DNA of 64,000 bases from Streptomyces jumonjinensis (lineage in GTDB: Bacteria; Actinomycetota; Actinomycetes; Streptomycetales; Streptomycetaceae): the NCBI RefSeq assembly GCF_009600885.1, contig NZ_VCLA01000191.1, positions 1 to 64,000 of the forward strand, written 5' to 3'. A program made the translations under genes and the position numbers. Shown in pieces: positions 7,377-16,517 of the stretch. Under the pieces are notes generated by a model that did no database searches, was not told the DNA's origin, and saw only the letters and a program-made list of their open reading frames with translations. How positions within the stretch are numbered: position 1 is the first letter of the stretch; each line of letters opens with the position of its first letter.

Positions 7377-9890
7377 ATGACCCAGCGGGCGAGGATCGAC
7401 AGGGACGGCCCGGAGCCGGACGGGCGGGCCGGCCCGGGGGGACCCACCGGGCCGGAGCACCCGCCGGACCCCGTCATCGACGCGGGCGCGGAGCTCGACC
7501 CCGTACACCCGGTGAAACCCCCGGCGCCCCGTGCCGCCGCCGGGCTGACCGCCGCCGAGGTGGCCCGCCGGATCGAGCGCGGCGAGGTCAACGACGTACC
7601 CGTCCGCTCCTCCCGCTCCACCGCCGACATCATCCGGGGCAATGTCTTCACCCGCTTCAACGCCCTCATCGGCGCGCTCTGGGTGATCATGCTGATCGTC
7701 GCGCCCATCCAGGACAGCCTCTTCGGCTTCGTCATCGTCGCCAACACCGGGATCGGCATCGTCCAGGAGCTGCGCGCCAAGCGGACTCTCGACTCCCTCG
7801 CGGTCATCGGCGAGGCGAAGCCCACCGTCCGGCGCGACGGGCGGCCGGTGGAGGTCTCCACCTCGGCCATCGTCCTCGGCGATCTCATCGAGCTGGGCCC
7901 CGGCGACAAGGTCGTGGTGGACGGCGTGGTGGCGGAGGCCGATGCGCTGGAGATCGATGAGTCGCTGCTGACGGGCGAGGCCGACCCCGTGCTCAAACGC
8001 CCCGGCGACCAGGTGATGTCGGGGAGTTTCGTGGTCGCGGGCGGCGGCGCGTTCACGGCCGCCAAAGTGGGCCGCGAAGCCTATGCCGCGCAACTCGCCG
8101 AAGAGGCGTCCCGGTTCACCCTCGTCCACTCCGAACTGCGCAGCGGCATCAGCACCATTCTCAAATATGTGACCTGGATGATGGTCCCCACCGCGACCGG
8201 GCTCGTCATCAGCCAGCTCGTCGCCGAGCACAACGACGTCAAGGACTCCATCGCGCGGACCGTGGGCGGGATCGTGCCGATGATCCCGGAGGGGCTGGTG
8301 CTGCTGACCTCGGTCGCCTTCGCCATCGGGGTCATCCGGCTCGGCCGCAGACAGTGCCTGGTGCAGGAGCTGCCCGCGATCGAGGGGCTGGCCCGGGTGG
8401 ACGTGGTCTGCCTCGACAAGACCGGCACCCTCACCGAGGGCGGGATGGACGTCACCGAGCTGCGCCCGCTGAACGGCGCGGACGAGGCGTACGTACGGAC
8501 CGTGCTCGGCGCGCTGGGCGCGGCGGACCCGCGTCCCAACGCCTCCCTCCAGGCGATCATCGACGCGTATCCGGAGGGGGAGGGGCGCGAGGGGTGGCGG
8601 CGGACCGGCGCGCTGCCTTTCAGCTCGGCGCGCAAGTACAGCGGCGCGACCTTCGACGAGGGCGACGGGCGGCCGGTGACCTGGCTGCTGGGCGCACCCG
8701 ATGTGCTGCTGGCGCCGGACGATCCCGCGCTCGCCGGGATCGAGGGGCTCAATGAGCGCGGTCTGCGGGTGCTGCTGCTGGCCAGGGCCGCCGGACCGCT
8801 GGAGGCGGCTGGGGCAGCCGAGGCGGCCGAGGGCGCGCGGGCCGCCGCGCTGGTGGTCCTGGAGCAGCGGCTGCGGCCCGACGCGGGCGACACCCTGCGG
8901 TACTTCGCCGAGCAGAACGTCTCCGCCAAGGTCATCTCCGGCGACAACGCGGTCTCGGTCGGCGCGGTGGCGGGCAAACTCGGTCTGCCCGGCGCGGACC
9001 ACACGGTCGACGCGCGCACCCTGCCCGCCGAGCGGGACGCGATGGCGGCGGAGCTGGACGCCCACAGCGTCTTCGGCCGGGTCACCCCGCAGCAGAAGCG
9101 GGACATGGTGGGGGCGCTCCAGTCCCGGGGGCACACGGTCGCGATGACAGGCGACGGCGTCAACGACGTGCTGGCGCTCAAGGACGCGGACATCGGGGTC
9201 TCGATGGGCTCGGGCTCCGAGGCGACCCGGGCGGTGGCGCAGATCGTGCTGCTGAACAACAGCTTCGCCACGCTCCCCTCGGTGGTGGCCGAGGGCCGCC
9301 GGGTGATCGGCAACATCACCCGGGTCGCCACGCTCTTTCTGACGAAGACGGTCTACTCGGTGCTGCTGGCGGTCCTGGTGGTGTGCAGCCAGGTGGAGTA
9401 CCCCTTTCTGCCCCGGCATCTGACGCTGCTGTCCACGCTGACGATCGGCGTCCCCGCCTTCTTCCTGGCGCTGGCGCCGAACACGGAGCGGGCCAGGGCA
9501 CATTTCGTCCGGCGGGTGATGCGGTACGCGATCCCCGCGGGGATCATCGCGGCGGCGTGCACCTTCGCCGCCTATCTGCTGGCGCGGTCCCACTACAGCG
9601 GGCCCGGCGCGCTGGACGCCGAGACGAGCGCGGCGACGCTGACGCTGTTCCTGGTGTCGCTGTGGGTCCTGGCGATCGTCGCCCGCCCCTACACCTGGTG
9701 GCGGGTGGCGCTGGTGGCGGCGATGGGGCTCGGATTCGTCCTGGTGCTGGTGGTGCCCTGGCTTCAGCAGTTCTTCGCGCTGAAGCTGGTGGGGGTGGTG
9801 CTGCCGTGGACGGCGGTGGGGATCGCGGCGGCGGGCGGGGTGCTGCTGGAGCTCAGCTGGCGCTGGGTGGATCGGAGGTTTCCGGCGTAG
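7377..9890 (+). CDS. P-type cation-transporting ATPase, CtpE-like
   Basis: 837 aa from the ATG at 7377. Hallmarks: the aspartyl phosphorylation site DKTGT at 347-351, MTGDGVNDV with D593, and MIPEGLVLLTSVAFA in the fourth membrane helix, the ion-site helix of P2-like pumps. The actuator loop reads LTGEA (199-202), not the usual TGES. The combination resembles mycobacterial CtpE, a Ca2+-uptake ATPase, so Ca2+ or another divalent cation is the best guess. No metal-binding HMA domain is present, which argues against a copper/zinc pump. The gene ends inside a 22-bp tandem duplication. Confidence 0.88.
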   Translation: MTQRARIDRDGPEPDGRAGPGGPTGPEHPPDPVIDAGAELDPVHPVKPPAPRAAAGLTAAEVARRIERGEVNDVPVRSSRSTADIIRGNVFTRFNALIGALWVIMLIVAPIQDSLFGFVIVANTGIGIVQELRAKRTLDSLAVIGEAKPTVRRDGRPVEVSTSAIVLGDLIELGPGDKVVVDGVVAEADALEIDESLLTGEADPVLKRPGDQVMSGSFVVAGGGAFTAAKVGREAYAAQLAEEASRFTLVHSELRSGISTILKYVTWMMVPTATGLVISQLVAEHNDVKDSIARTVGGIVPMIPEGLVLLTSVAFAIGVIRLGRRQCLVQELPAIEGLARVDVVCLDKTGTLTEGGMDVTELRPLNGADEAYVRTVLGALGAADPRPNASLQAIIDAYPEGEGREGWRRTGALPFSSARKYSGATFDEGDGRPVTWLLGAPDVLLAPDDPALAGIEGLNERGLRVLLLARAAGPLEAAGAAEAAEGARAAALVVLEQRLRPDAGDTLRYFAEQNVSAKVISGDNAVSVGAVAGKLGLPGADHTVDARTLPAERDAMAAELDAHSVFGRVTPQQKRDMVGALQSRGHTVAMTGDGVNDVLALKDADIGVSMGSGSEATRAVAQIVLLNNSFATLPSVVAEGRRVIGNITRVATLFLTKTVYSVLLAVLVVCSQVEYPFLPRHLTLLSTLTIGVPAFFLALAPNTERARAHFVRRVMRYAIPAGIIAAACTFAAYLLARSHYSGPGALDAETSAATLTLFLVSLWVLAIVARPYTWWRVALVAAMGLGFVLVLVVPWLQQFFALKLVGVVLPWTAVGIAAAGGVLLELSWRWVDRRFPA

Positions 9891-9923
9891 GGCCGGGCGC
9901 GTTCCGGCGTAGGGCCGAGCGCG
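9880..9923. repeat. 22-bp tandem duplication spanning the P-type ATPase stop codon
   Basis: Two 22-base units, 9880-9901 and 9902-9923, differ at one position. The first contains the gene's last codons and its TAG (9888-9890), so the stop is copied 22 bases downstream. Confidence 0.85.
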
Positions 9924-10019
9924 CGAGGGACCCCGGGCCGGGGCGGCGCGCGGGGGGGCCTCGTCCGGTCGGGTGGGCGGCGTGCTCCCGGGCGGGCACT
10001 CCCAGGCGGGCACTCCGCA

Positions 10020-10057
10020 GTGGCAGGGGTGCCCGGTCGTCCGAGTGCCCCTGCCAC
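10020..10057. terminator. Hairpin between convergent genes
   Basis: GTGGCAGGGG (10020-10029) is perfectly complementary to CCCCTGCCAC (10048-10057). It lies between the rightward P-type ATPase and the leftward HSP90-fold protein and could terminate both. Two direct copies of GGCGGGCACTCC (9991, 10005) precede it. Confidence 0.6.
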
Positions 10058-10082
10058 ACGGGCGCGGCCCCTCCGGCGCCGG

Positions 10083-13000
10083 CTACCGCAGCGGGTCGAA
10101 CCAGCGGTCGCGGGCCAGTTCCTCCGTACGGGAGGGGTCCTCCAGCAGGGCCGCGACCTCGAAGCGCCGGGGCCACTGGCCGGCCGCCCAGGCGAGGCCC
10201 GCCGCCACGCCCTCCAGGGTCGCGGCGTGCAGTACGCCGTCGGGGGTGCGGCGCCATGCGAGTGCGGCGCCGCCCGCGATGAGCTCGTCGTGCTCGACGT
10301 AGAAGGCGGGGACGCCGGGGCCGAGCAGCGTCCGCACCGACTCGGGGACAGCGTGCTCCTCCCCCTCGCTCGTCACCTCCGCCACGACCGTCTCGCTCAG
10401 CCGGCGCACCTGGAACAGCTCGGCCAGCTCCGCCGCGCGCTCCGGGGCCACCGGAAGCAGCGGCAGGCCGTCCGCGAGCGGCAGCAGATCGGGCGAGTCC
10501 GCCACCACCGCGTCCGCCGCGTCCACGACGGCCGTCCCGCCGTCGACCACCGCCCGCACCTCGTCCGGGAGCGTGACCTGCCGCGGCTCCAGCTCCGCCA
10601 GCGCCGTGTACAGGCCGTGCAGCTGGACGGGGCGCACCGGACGGTCCGGGTCCGCGAGCAGGGTGAGCAGCTCCGCCGCGCCGCCGGGCTCGTCCAGGAG
10701 GGCGGCCACCGAGGTGCGTACGCCCAGTGCCCGCAGTACCTGGGCGTCGTCGAAGCCGGTGGCGTCCACGGCCTCGTACAACCCGTCCAGCAGGGGATCG
10801 CCGCCCGCGGCGCGCAGTCCGGCCGGGCGGCGGCCGTCGAGCACGGGGTGGTCGCGCAGCCACCACGCCGTGTACGGACGTACCGACTCGGTGGTGCCGT
10901 CCGGCAGCAGTACGCGTACGGGCTGGGTCAGGGCGTCCCGCAGCGGCGGCTGGGCGAGCAGCGCCAGCGCCTGCGGCCAGCGGTCGTCGTCCACGAGATC
11001 CAGGTCGCGGACGGCGGTGATCTCGGTCGCCACCGGCGGTACGGGGGTCTCCGGCAGCCGGTCGAGCACGTCCTCGCACCAGACGTCCACGGCGTCCAGC
11101 AGTCCGGCGTCGTCGGGCTCGGCCCAGTCGCCTTCGCGGGGCTCCAGCTCATCGGGGTCGAGGACGACGTCGGCGGCGCGGACGAGCGCGAAGTTCGCCA
11201 GCACTCCGCAGGCGGCCAGCGGCTGCTCGCCCCAGGTGCGGGCCAGTTCGGCGTCGACGAAGGCGAGCTCGTCCTCGCGCATCACGGAGGCGAAGGGACT
11301 GTCCGGGAGCACCAGTTCACCGGCCGGGGCCATCTCGCCGTCCTCGTCGGGCACCGCCAGCGCGCCGAGCCAGGGTTCGTCGCCGGGCTCCAGTTCGGCG
11401 TCCCGTACCAGCGCCAGAACCAACTCGGCGAGCTCCCCGGCGTCGAGGGCGTCCTCGTCCCAGATTCCGCCGTCGTCCAGGGACCCGGCGACGGCCGCGC
11501 GCACCTGAGGCGTGGTCAGCACGGCGCGGGGGGAGGCGGGCAGTGCGCCCAGCTTCTCCAGCAGGGGGTGGGCGGCGTCCGGGTGGACGACCTTCAGCCC
11601 GAGCCGGGCGAGGCCGGCGGGGGTGTCGGACAGCGGGAGGAGGGTCTGCCGGGGGCCGATGGCCGTACGGCCGTCCTGGAGCGGTACGGGGAGCCCGGAG
11701 AGGCGGTCGGGGTCGACGCCCGCGAGGCTGTCGTAGAGCCGCCGCCACCAGGCGGGCTCGCGCTCCAGCCCGGCGAGGCGGTCGACGGCCTCGGTCAGCG
11801 GGACCCGGGCGACGCCTAGCGTACGGAGCTCGGCGCGGCGTTCGAGACCGGCGGGGAGCAGGCTCGGCAGCACCTCGGCGAGGACGCGTACGGTGTCCGC
11901 TCCCGCGCCCTCCAGCACCTCCGCCTCGATGGGCCGCAGCGCGTCGGGGGCGGCGCGGCCGGGCAGTCCGGTGTCCTCCCGGTCCAGGTCGCGGGTGTCC
12001 TCCTGATCCGGGTCGCGGGGGGAGGCCGCCGCCAGGAACGCCGTACGGGGCAGCAGCTCCAGGATCGCGGCGCGGAGCGCGCCGTCCAGCTCGCCCTTGC
12101 CGAGCGGGCCGGGCACCAGGTCGACGGTTCCGGTGGTCACGGGACGCCAGTCGCCGAGGAGTCCGGCGTACGCGATCGCCGCGCGCTGGACGAGGAAGTC
12201 GGTGAGGGGGCCGGGGGCGGGGTGGCGGCGGGTGGTGTCCAGCGGCAGCGAGGCGATCAGCAGGGCGGGGACGCCGAGGGGTTCGTCGGTGGGGGTGGGG
12301 GCGTGGACGACGGGGACGGTGAGCGGGCGGACGGGCGTGCCGTCGCCGTCCACGGGCACGGCCCAGGTGATGGTCCAGTAGGGGCGCAGCCGCTCTTCCA
12401 GGGGGCGGTCCCACAGCAGGGCGGGGTCGATGGGGCCGTTGTGGGTGACGGTCCGCCAGCGGCGTTCCCCGTGGTCGCTGTCCCGGACGCTGATGTAGGG
12501 GCCGTCCTCGTCCCGCTGGAGCGTCCGTACGCCGTCGGGGGTCTCGATCACGATCTCGGCCAGGCCGGGGAGGGTGAGGAGGAGGGCGTCGTCGATGCCG
12601 GCCAGCAGACGCTGGACGAGGTCGACGGCGGCGCCGTCGCGCAGGGGGAGGACGACGACGGTGTCGTATCCCTCGGGGGCGGTGCCCTCGGCGGGGAGGG
12701 GGAGCCGCAGCAGGGGGACCTGGCCGTCGCGGCGGCGCAGTTCTCCGGCGAGGCCGTCCTGGGGTTCCTGAGCTGTTCCCTGGGCCTCCTGGGACTGGGC
12801 GGCTCGGGCGGCTTCCGTGGCGAGTTCGCGGGCCTCGGCGAGGGACCAGCGGACGCCGCCGTGGCGGCCGACGACGGCGGGCTCGTCGCTGACGGCGAGG
12901 ACGGCGGCGAAGCCGACGCCGAAGCGGCCGACGGTGGGCTCCTCGGCGTCCCGCTTGGCGGAGGCGCGCAGGGTGCTGAGGGATTCGGCGCCCGCGGCGT

Positions 13001-13310
13001 CGAGGGGCGCCCCGGTGTTGGCGGCGGCGAGCACGGCGGGGGCGTCGCCCGAGGCGGGCTTGAGGGTGAGGCGGAGGCGGCCGGGGGTCCGGGTGCGGGC
13101 GGCGGCGTCGGCGGCGTTCTGGGCGAGCTCGACGATGAGGCGGTCCCGGTAGCCGCCGAGGACGAGGTCCTCTTCGGCGTTGGCGTCCTCGCGGAAGCGG
13201 GCGGGGCTGGCGGCCCAGGCGTCGAGCACTCCCCGGCGCAGGCGGGCGGTGCCGAAGGGGTCGGAGGCCTCGGGGGGAGTGACGCTGACGCTCACGGTGG
13301 GGCTCCGCAT
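10083..13310 (-). CDS. Large HSP90-fold (GHKL) ATPase, sacsin N-terminal-like
   Basis: 1075 aa. The N-terminal 250 residues carry the GHKL ATP site: N-box ELAQNAADAA (61-70) and the glycine box GRFGVGFAAVLAVSD (128-142), as in the ATP lid of HSP90 and sacsin. The remaining ~800 residues are acidic, leucine/proline-rich and match no domain I recognise. Actinobacterial homologues are often labelled molecular chaperone Hsp90, but length and C-terminus differ from HtpG, so a client-folding role is only inferred. A GTG at 13295 is an alternative start with better spacing to GGAG. Confidence 0.82.
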   Translation of the reverse strand: MRSPTVSVSVTPPEASDPFGTARLRRGVLDAWAASPARFREDANAEEDLVLGGYRDRLIVELAQNAADAAARTRTPGRLRLTLKPASGDAPAVLAAANTGAPLDAAGAESLSTLRASAKRDAEEPTVGRFGVGFAAVLAVSDEPAVVGRHGGVRWSLAEARELATEAARAAQSQEAQGTAQEPQDGLAGELRRRDGQVPLLRLPLPAEGTAPEGYDTVVVLPLRDGAAVDLVQRLLAGIDDALLLTLPGLAEIVIETPDGVRTLQRDEDGPYISVRDSDHGERRWRTVTHNGPIDPALLWDRPLEERLRPYWTITWAVPVDGDGTPVRPLTVPVVHAPTPTDEPLGVPALLIASLPLDTTRRHPAPGPLTDFLVQRAAIAYAGLLGDWRPVTTGTVDLVPGPLGKGELDGALRAAILELLPRTAFLAAASPRDPDQEDTRDLDREDTGLPGRAAPDALRPIEAEVLEGAGADTVRVLAEVLPSLLPAGLERRAELRTLGVARVPLTEAVDRLAGLEREPAWWRRLYDSLAGVDPDRLSGLPVPLQDGRTAIGPRQTLLPLSDTPAGLARLGLKVVHPDAAHPLLEKLGALPASPRAVLTTPQVRAAVAGSLDDGGIWDEDALDAGELAELVLALVRDAELEPGDEPWLGALAVPDEDGEMAPAGELVLPDSPFASVMREDELAFVDAELARTWGEQPLAACGVLANFALVRAADVVLDPDELEPREGDWAEPDDAGLLDAVDVWCEDVLDRLPETPVPPVATEITAVRDLDLVDDDRWPQALALLAQPPLRDALTQPVRVLLPDGTTESVRPYTAWWLRDHPVLDGRRPAGLRAAGGDPLLDGLYEAVDATGFDDAQVLRALGVRTSVAALLDEPGGAAELLTLLADPDRPVRPVQLHGLYTALAELEPRQVTLPDEVRAVVDGGTAVVDAADAVVADSPDLLPLADGLPLLPVAPERAAELAELFQVRRLSETVVAEVTSEGEEHAVPESVRTLLGPGVPAFYVEHDELIAGGAALAWRRTPDGVLHAATLEGVAAGLAWAAGQWPRRFEVAALLEDPSRTEELARDRWFDPLR

Positions 13311-13704
13311 CTGTGCGCTGTGCTCAGGAGGTGGTGATGCCGGGTGGGGTTCGGGTGCTCCGGGCGAAGGTACCGCGTCCGAGGCGGGTTCCTGGGGTCC
13401 AGGGTTCCGTCCTCAAGCGCCGGACGGGCTGAAATTTAGCCAACCCGTACCGCGCGGGCCCACGACCCGCGGGTCCGTCCTCAAACGCCGGACGGGCTGG
13501 GATTCGGTCGCCCGGACAGGCTGAGTTTGGCCCGCCTGTCCAGCGCGGGCCCCTGAGGCCCAGGGTCCGTCCTCAAACGCCGGACGGGCTGAGATTCAGC
13601 CGCCCGGACAGGCTGAGATTCAGCCGCCCGGACAGGCTGGGATCAGCCGTCCGGACGGGCTGAGCTTGCCCAGGTCCGGACCGGCTGGGGGTTCGGTCCC
13701 CGGG
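13311..13704. repeat. Intergenic block of GTCCTCAAACGCCGGACGGGCTG-type repeats and a 23/24-bp tandem array
   Basis: Three near-identical 26-base copies with core CCTCAAACGCCGGACGG start at 13406, 13474 and 13566. From 13597 a 24/23-base unit (CAGCCGCCCGGACAGGCTGA) repeats three times, to about 13667. This repeat type is familiar as a dispersed Streptomyces intergenic element; each copy contains CGCC-GGACGG partly self-complementary segments. No gene is seen here. Confidence 0.75.
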
Positions 13705-14622
13705 CTAGGAGTGGCCCAGGTCCTCGTCGGGGGTGGGGGATGGGACGGAGCCCGAGGGGCGGGGTGGGTGGAGGGGGAATTCGTCCGCGGCCAGGGAGTC
13801 CAGCACCGGCGGGGACGGCTGCGGCGGCTTCGGCATCACCGCGGCCTCCGAGTGCCCGCCGCACCCGTACGCCAGCGACACCACCCTCCCGTCCGCAGGC
13901 GAGAACTCATTCGCGCACACCCCGAACGCCTGCCGCAGCGATCCCGCCATCGGCACCAGGAACCCGCAGGTCACACAGGCCGCCGGGGCCGCCTGTGCCA
14001 TCGGGGTCCTCGCGCCGAACGCCTCGTCCCAGCGGTCCGCGGCGAGATGCAGCCCATAGCGGGAGAGCACCCTCGCCCGCCGCATGCCCAGCTCCTCCGC
14101 CAGCGACGCGATCCCGCCACGGGCAGCGGCGGCAGGCGCGCGGTCGGTCAGCTCGGCGTCCTCCGCCTCGACCCGCTCGGCCAGATCGTGGGAGGGCTCG
14201 GCGATCACCGAATTCGGCGGCGGCCCCTCCTCGCCCGTGAAGCCCGGCTCCAGCCGGAGATCCTCCGCCTCAGTGGGCAGCAGATCCCCCGGCCCCAGGT
14301 CCCCCGGCCGCAGCCGCTCGCTCCACGGCACCCACTCCGGCGCGAGCAGCGCGTCGGAGCCCGGCAGCAGAACGGTCTCGTCCAGGGTCACGAGCTTGGC
14401 GCGGGACGCGCGCGCCACCGTCACCGCCCAGCGCCACCCCCGGTAGCCGAGCTCCTTGCACTCGAAGAAGTGCGTGACGACACGGTCTCCCTCGGAGACC
14501 AGTCCCACATGCTCTCCGACCACCCCAGGGGCCGCGGCCTCCTCGGCCGCCGACCGGGCTTGGTCCACCGCCTCGGCGCACAGGCGGTCAGGGGTACGGC
14601 TTCGCGTCGTCGCAGCACTCAC
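13705..14622 (-). CDS. DUF3027 family protein
   Basis: 305 aa. VSEGDRVVTHFFECKELGYRGWRWAVTVARASRAKLVTLDETVLLPG followed by APEWVPWSERLRPGDLGPGDLLPT is the DUF3027 signature. The C-terminal third has ACVTCGFLVPMAGSLRQAFGVCANEFSPADGRVVSLAYGCGGHSE, with Cys and His residues that could bind a metal. Function unknown; the family is restricted to and conserved in Actinobacteria. The GTG start at 14622 follows AGGAG by 13 bases, an unusually long gap, with a 15-codon frame overlapping it (see findings). Confidence 0.85.
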   Translation of the reverse strand: MSAATTRSRTPDRLCAEAVDQARSAAEEAAAPGVVGEHVGLVSEGDRVVTHFFECKELGYRGWRWAVTVARASRAKLVTLDETVLLPGSDALLAPEWVPWSERLRPGDLGPGDLLPTEAEDLRLEPGFTGEEGPPPNSVIAEPSHDLAERVEAEDAELTDRAPAAAARGGIASLAEELGMRRARVLSRYGLHLAADRWDEAFGARTPMAQAAPAACVTCGFLVPMAGSLRQAFGVCANEFSPADGRVVSLAYGCGGHSEAAVMPKPPQPSPPVLDSLAADEFPLHPPRPSGSVPSPTPDEDLGHS

Positions 14623-14948
14623 AGGTCTCGCTCATCTCCTACGCCGTCTCACGGGTGCGCCTGCCGAGTCCCGAGGTCCAAGGCGCAGGCGGAGCGGACC
14701 AGAGGGCCGCATCGACGTCCGCGCCCGGACCAATCCGTCCCGGGCACACCTACCGTCATCCATTCTGCGGGATGCCGAAGAGGCGCGCGGCCGGGAACAA
14801 TCGCCGGTGGCACGCTACGCACGCTACCCCTTCCGCAGCTCCGAGCCCACCTGCGCGCTCCGGCAACAGGATCAGGGCATGACCCGGCCGGGGCCCTCCA
14901 CGGCCGCATCACACCTCTTCTCACAGGTGATTGGGGCACTATGGCGAG
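14623..14948. other. Divergent intergenic region
   Basis: 326 bases between the leftward DUF3027 gene and the rightward MFS gene. It must carry both promoters. I see no further gene, repeat or convincing operator, apart from a TATGGC box a few bases before the MFS start. Confidence 0.4.
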
Positions 14949-16301
14949 GTGACAGCCGCCAGGTCGTCCGACGGGCCCGGAGCGCCCGGCAGAGCGTGCC
15001 GGGCGGTCGGGCGTGCCCTTCGGCTTCCGTTCACGGGCGCCGGACGCCGGATCCGCCGGGCCACCCATGCCCATGGCGCGGGCGAATCGGGCCTCGGCAG
15101 ACTGATCGAGCTGCACGCGGTCAACGGCGCGGGCGATGTCATGATCACCGTCGCGCTGGCGTCCACCGTCTTCTTCTCCGTCCCCACCGATGAGGCCCGG
15201 GGCCGGGTCACCCTCTATCTGGCGATCACCCTCGCGCCCTTCGCCCTGCTCGCGCCGGTGATCGGCCCGCTGCTCGACCGGATCCCGCACGGCCGCCGCG
15301 CCGCGATGGCGGGCGCGATGCTCACCCGGGCGCTGCTCGCGCTCGGGCTCTCGGGGGCGGTGGCCACCGGGGGCCTTGAGCTCTATCCGGCGGCGCTCGG
15401 GGTCCTGGTCGCGTCGAAGGCGTACGGAGTGGTCCGCAGCGCGGTGGTGCCCCGGCTGCTGCCGCCCCGGTTCTCCCTGGTGAAGGCGAACTCGCGGGTC
15501 ACCCTCTCGGGGCTGCTGGCGACCGGGATCGCCGCGCCGATCGGGGCGGGGCTGCACCGGATCGGGCCGGAGTGGCCGCTGTACGGGGCGTGCGTGCTCT
15601 TCTGCCTCGGGACGTACTGGGCGCTGCGGCTGCCGCCCAAGGTGGATTCGGCGAAGGGCGAGCGGAAGGCGCTGATGCTGCCGATCGGCGCGAAGAAGCC
15701 CGGGCTCCGTACGGTGGGACCGTCGGTGATGCACGGCCTCCAGGCGAACGCGTCCTTCCGGATGCTCTCCGGGTTCCTCATCTTCTTTCTCGCGTTTCTG
15801 CTGCGGGAGCATCCGCTCGCGGGGCAGAGCGCGGCCGTGTCGCTGGGCATGGCGGGGATCGCCGCGGGGCTGGGCAATGCGCTCGGGACCGCCGTGGGGG
15901 CCTGGCTGCGGGCCCGGGGCCCGGAGATGATCATCGCGACGGTGCTCGGTGTGGTGCTGAGCGCGGCGATCCTGGCGGCGGTGTTCTTCGGCGCGGGGAT
16001 GGTGGCGGTGCTCGCCGCGACGGCGGGGTTCTGCCAGGCGCTGGCGAAGCTGTCGCTGGACGCGCTGATCCAGCGGGATGTGCCGGAGGAGGTGCGCACC
16101 TCGGCGTTCGCCCGCTCGGAGACGCTGTTGCAGATGTCGTGGGTGGTGGGCGGGGCGATCGGGATCGTGCTGCCGCTGAACGGGGCGCTGGGGATGTCGG
16201 TGGCGGCGGGGATCGTGGGCGCGGGGGCGGGGATGTCGGTACGGGGGCTGCTGGGCGCGGCCCGTGGCGGCAGCAGCAGATCCCGGCCGAGGGTGGCGTA
16301 A
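14949..16301 (+). CDS. MFS transporter, conserved actinobacterial type
   Basis: About 450 aa from the GTG at 14949 (MTAARSSDG). A 45-residue cytosolic N-terminus precedes roughly twelve hydrophobic helices; IELHAVNGAGDVMITVALASTVFFSVPTDEARGRVTLYLAI and PVIGPLLDRIPHGRRAAMAG are MFS-like, with the conserved basic loop after helix 2. A TTG at 14931 is an alternative. The substrate cannot be predicted. Its position upstream of the DUF2771 lipoprotein and mqnBD genes appears to be conserved core content. Its stop codon abuts a 42-bp tandem repeat. Confidence 0.83.
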   Translation: MTAARSSDGPGAPGRACRAVGRALRLPFTGAGRRIRRATHAHGAGESGLGRLIELHAVNGAGDVMITVALASTVFFSVPTDEARGRVTLYLAITLAPFALLAPVIGPLLDRIPHGRRAAMAGAMLTRALLALGLSGAVATGGLELYPAALGVLVASKAYGVVRSAVVPRLLPPRFSLVKANSRVTLSGLLATGIAAPIGAGLHRIGPEWPLYGACVLFCLGTYWALRLPPKVDSAKGERKALMLPIGAKKPGLRTVGPSVMHGLQANASFRMLSGFLIFFLAFLLREHPLAGQSAAVSLGMAGIAAGLGNALGTAVGAWLRARGPEMIIATVLGVVLSAAILAAVFFGAGMVAVLAATAGFCQALAKLSLDALIQRDVPEEVRTSAFARSETLLQMSWVVGGAIGIVLPLNGALGMSVAAGIVGAGAGMSVRGLLGAARGGSSRSRPRVA

Positions 16302-16476
16302 GTCCGGTTTGTAGATACCTGTGCCCATCCGCCGGGTCTACACGTGGGCGCTTGTGCCCACTCGCCGGGTCCACGCGTCCGGTTTACGGCTACTTGCACC
16401 CACCCGGCAGGTCCCCGCGTCCGGTTTATGGGCGCTTGCGCCCGCCCCGCCGGTCCGCGTCGCGGCGCGCCGCACC
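16302..16476. repeat. 42-bp tandem repeat with hairpin-forming units
   Basis: Exact 42-base periodicity: units start at 16351, 16393 and 16435, and a shorter 33-base unit precedes at 16318, beginning right after the MFS stop. Two unit boundaries form hairpins (GGGCG-CTTG-CGCCC at 16430-16443 and GTGGGC..GCCCAC near 16347-16361); the middle one has lost pairing. The array may double as the MFS terminator. Confidence 0.8.
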
Positions 16477-16517
16477 CCCGCGCGGGTTGGCGGGGCGGGA
16501 CCGATAGCCTTCTGGCC

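Noticed and set aside
6861..10013. A 1050-codon minus-strand frame opposite the P-type ATPase
   Set aside because: Composition is Arg/Pro/His-rich shadow sequence with no family; the ATPase on the plus strand carries every catalytic motif.
13406..13667. CRISPR array
   Set aside because: Copies are tandem or irregular, spacers are not of constant length and no cas gene is present; the same applies to the other arrays.
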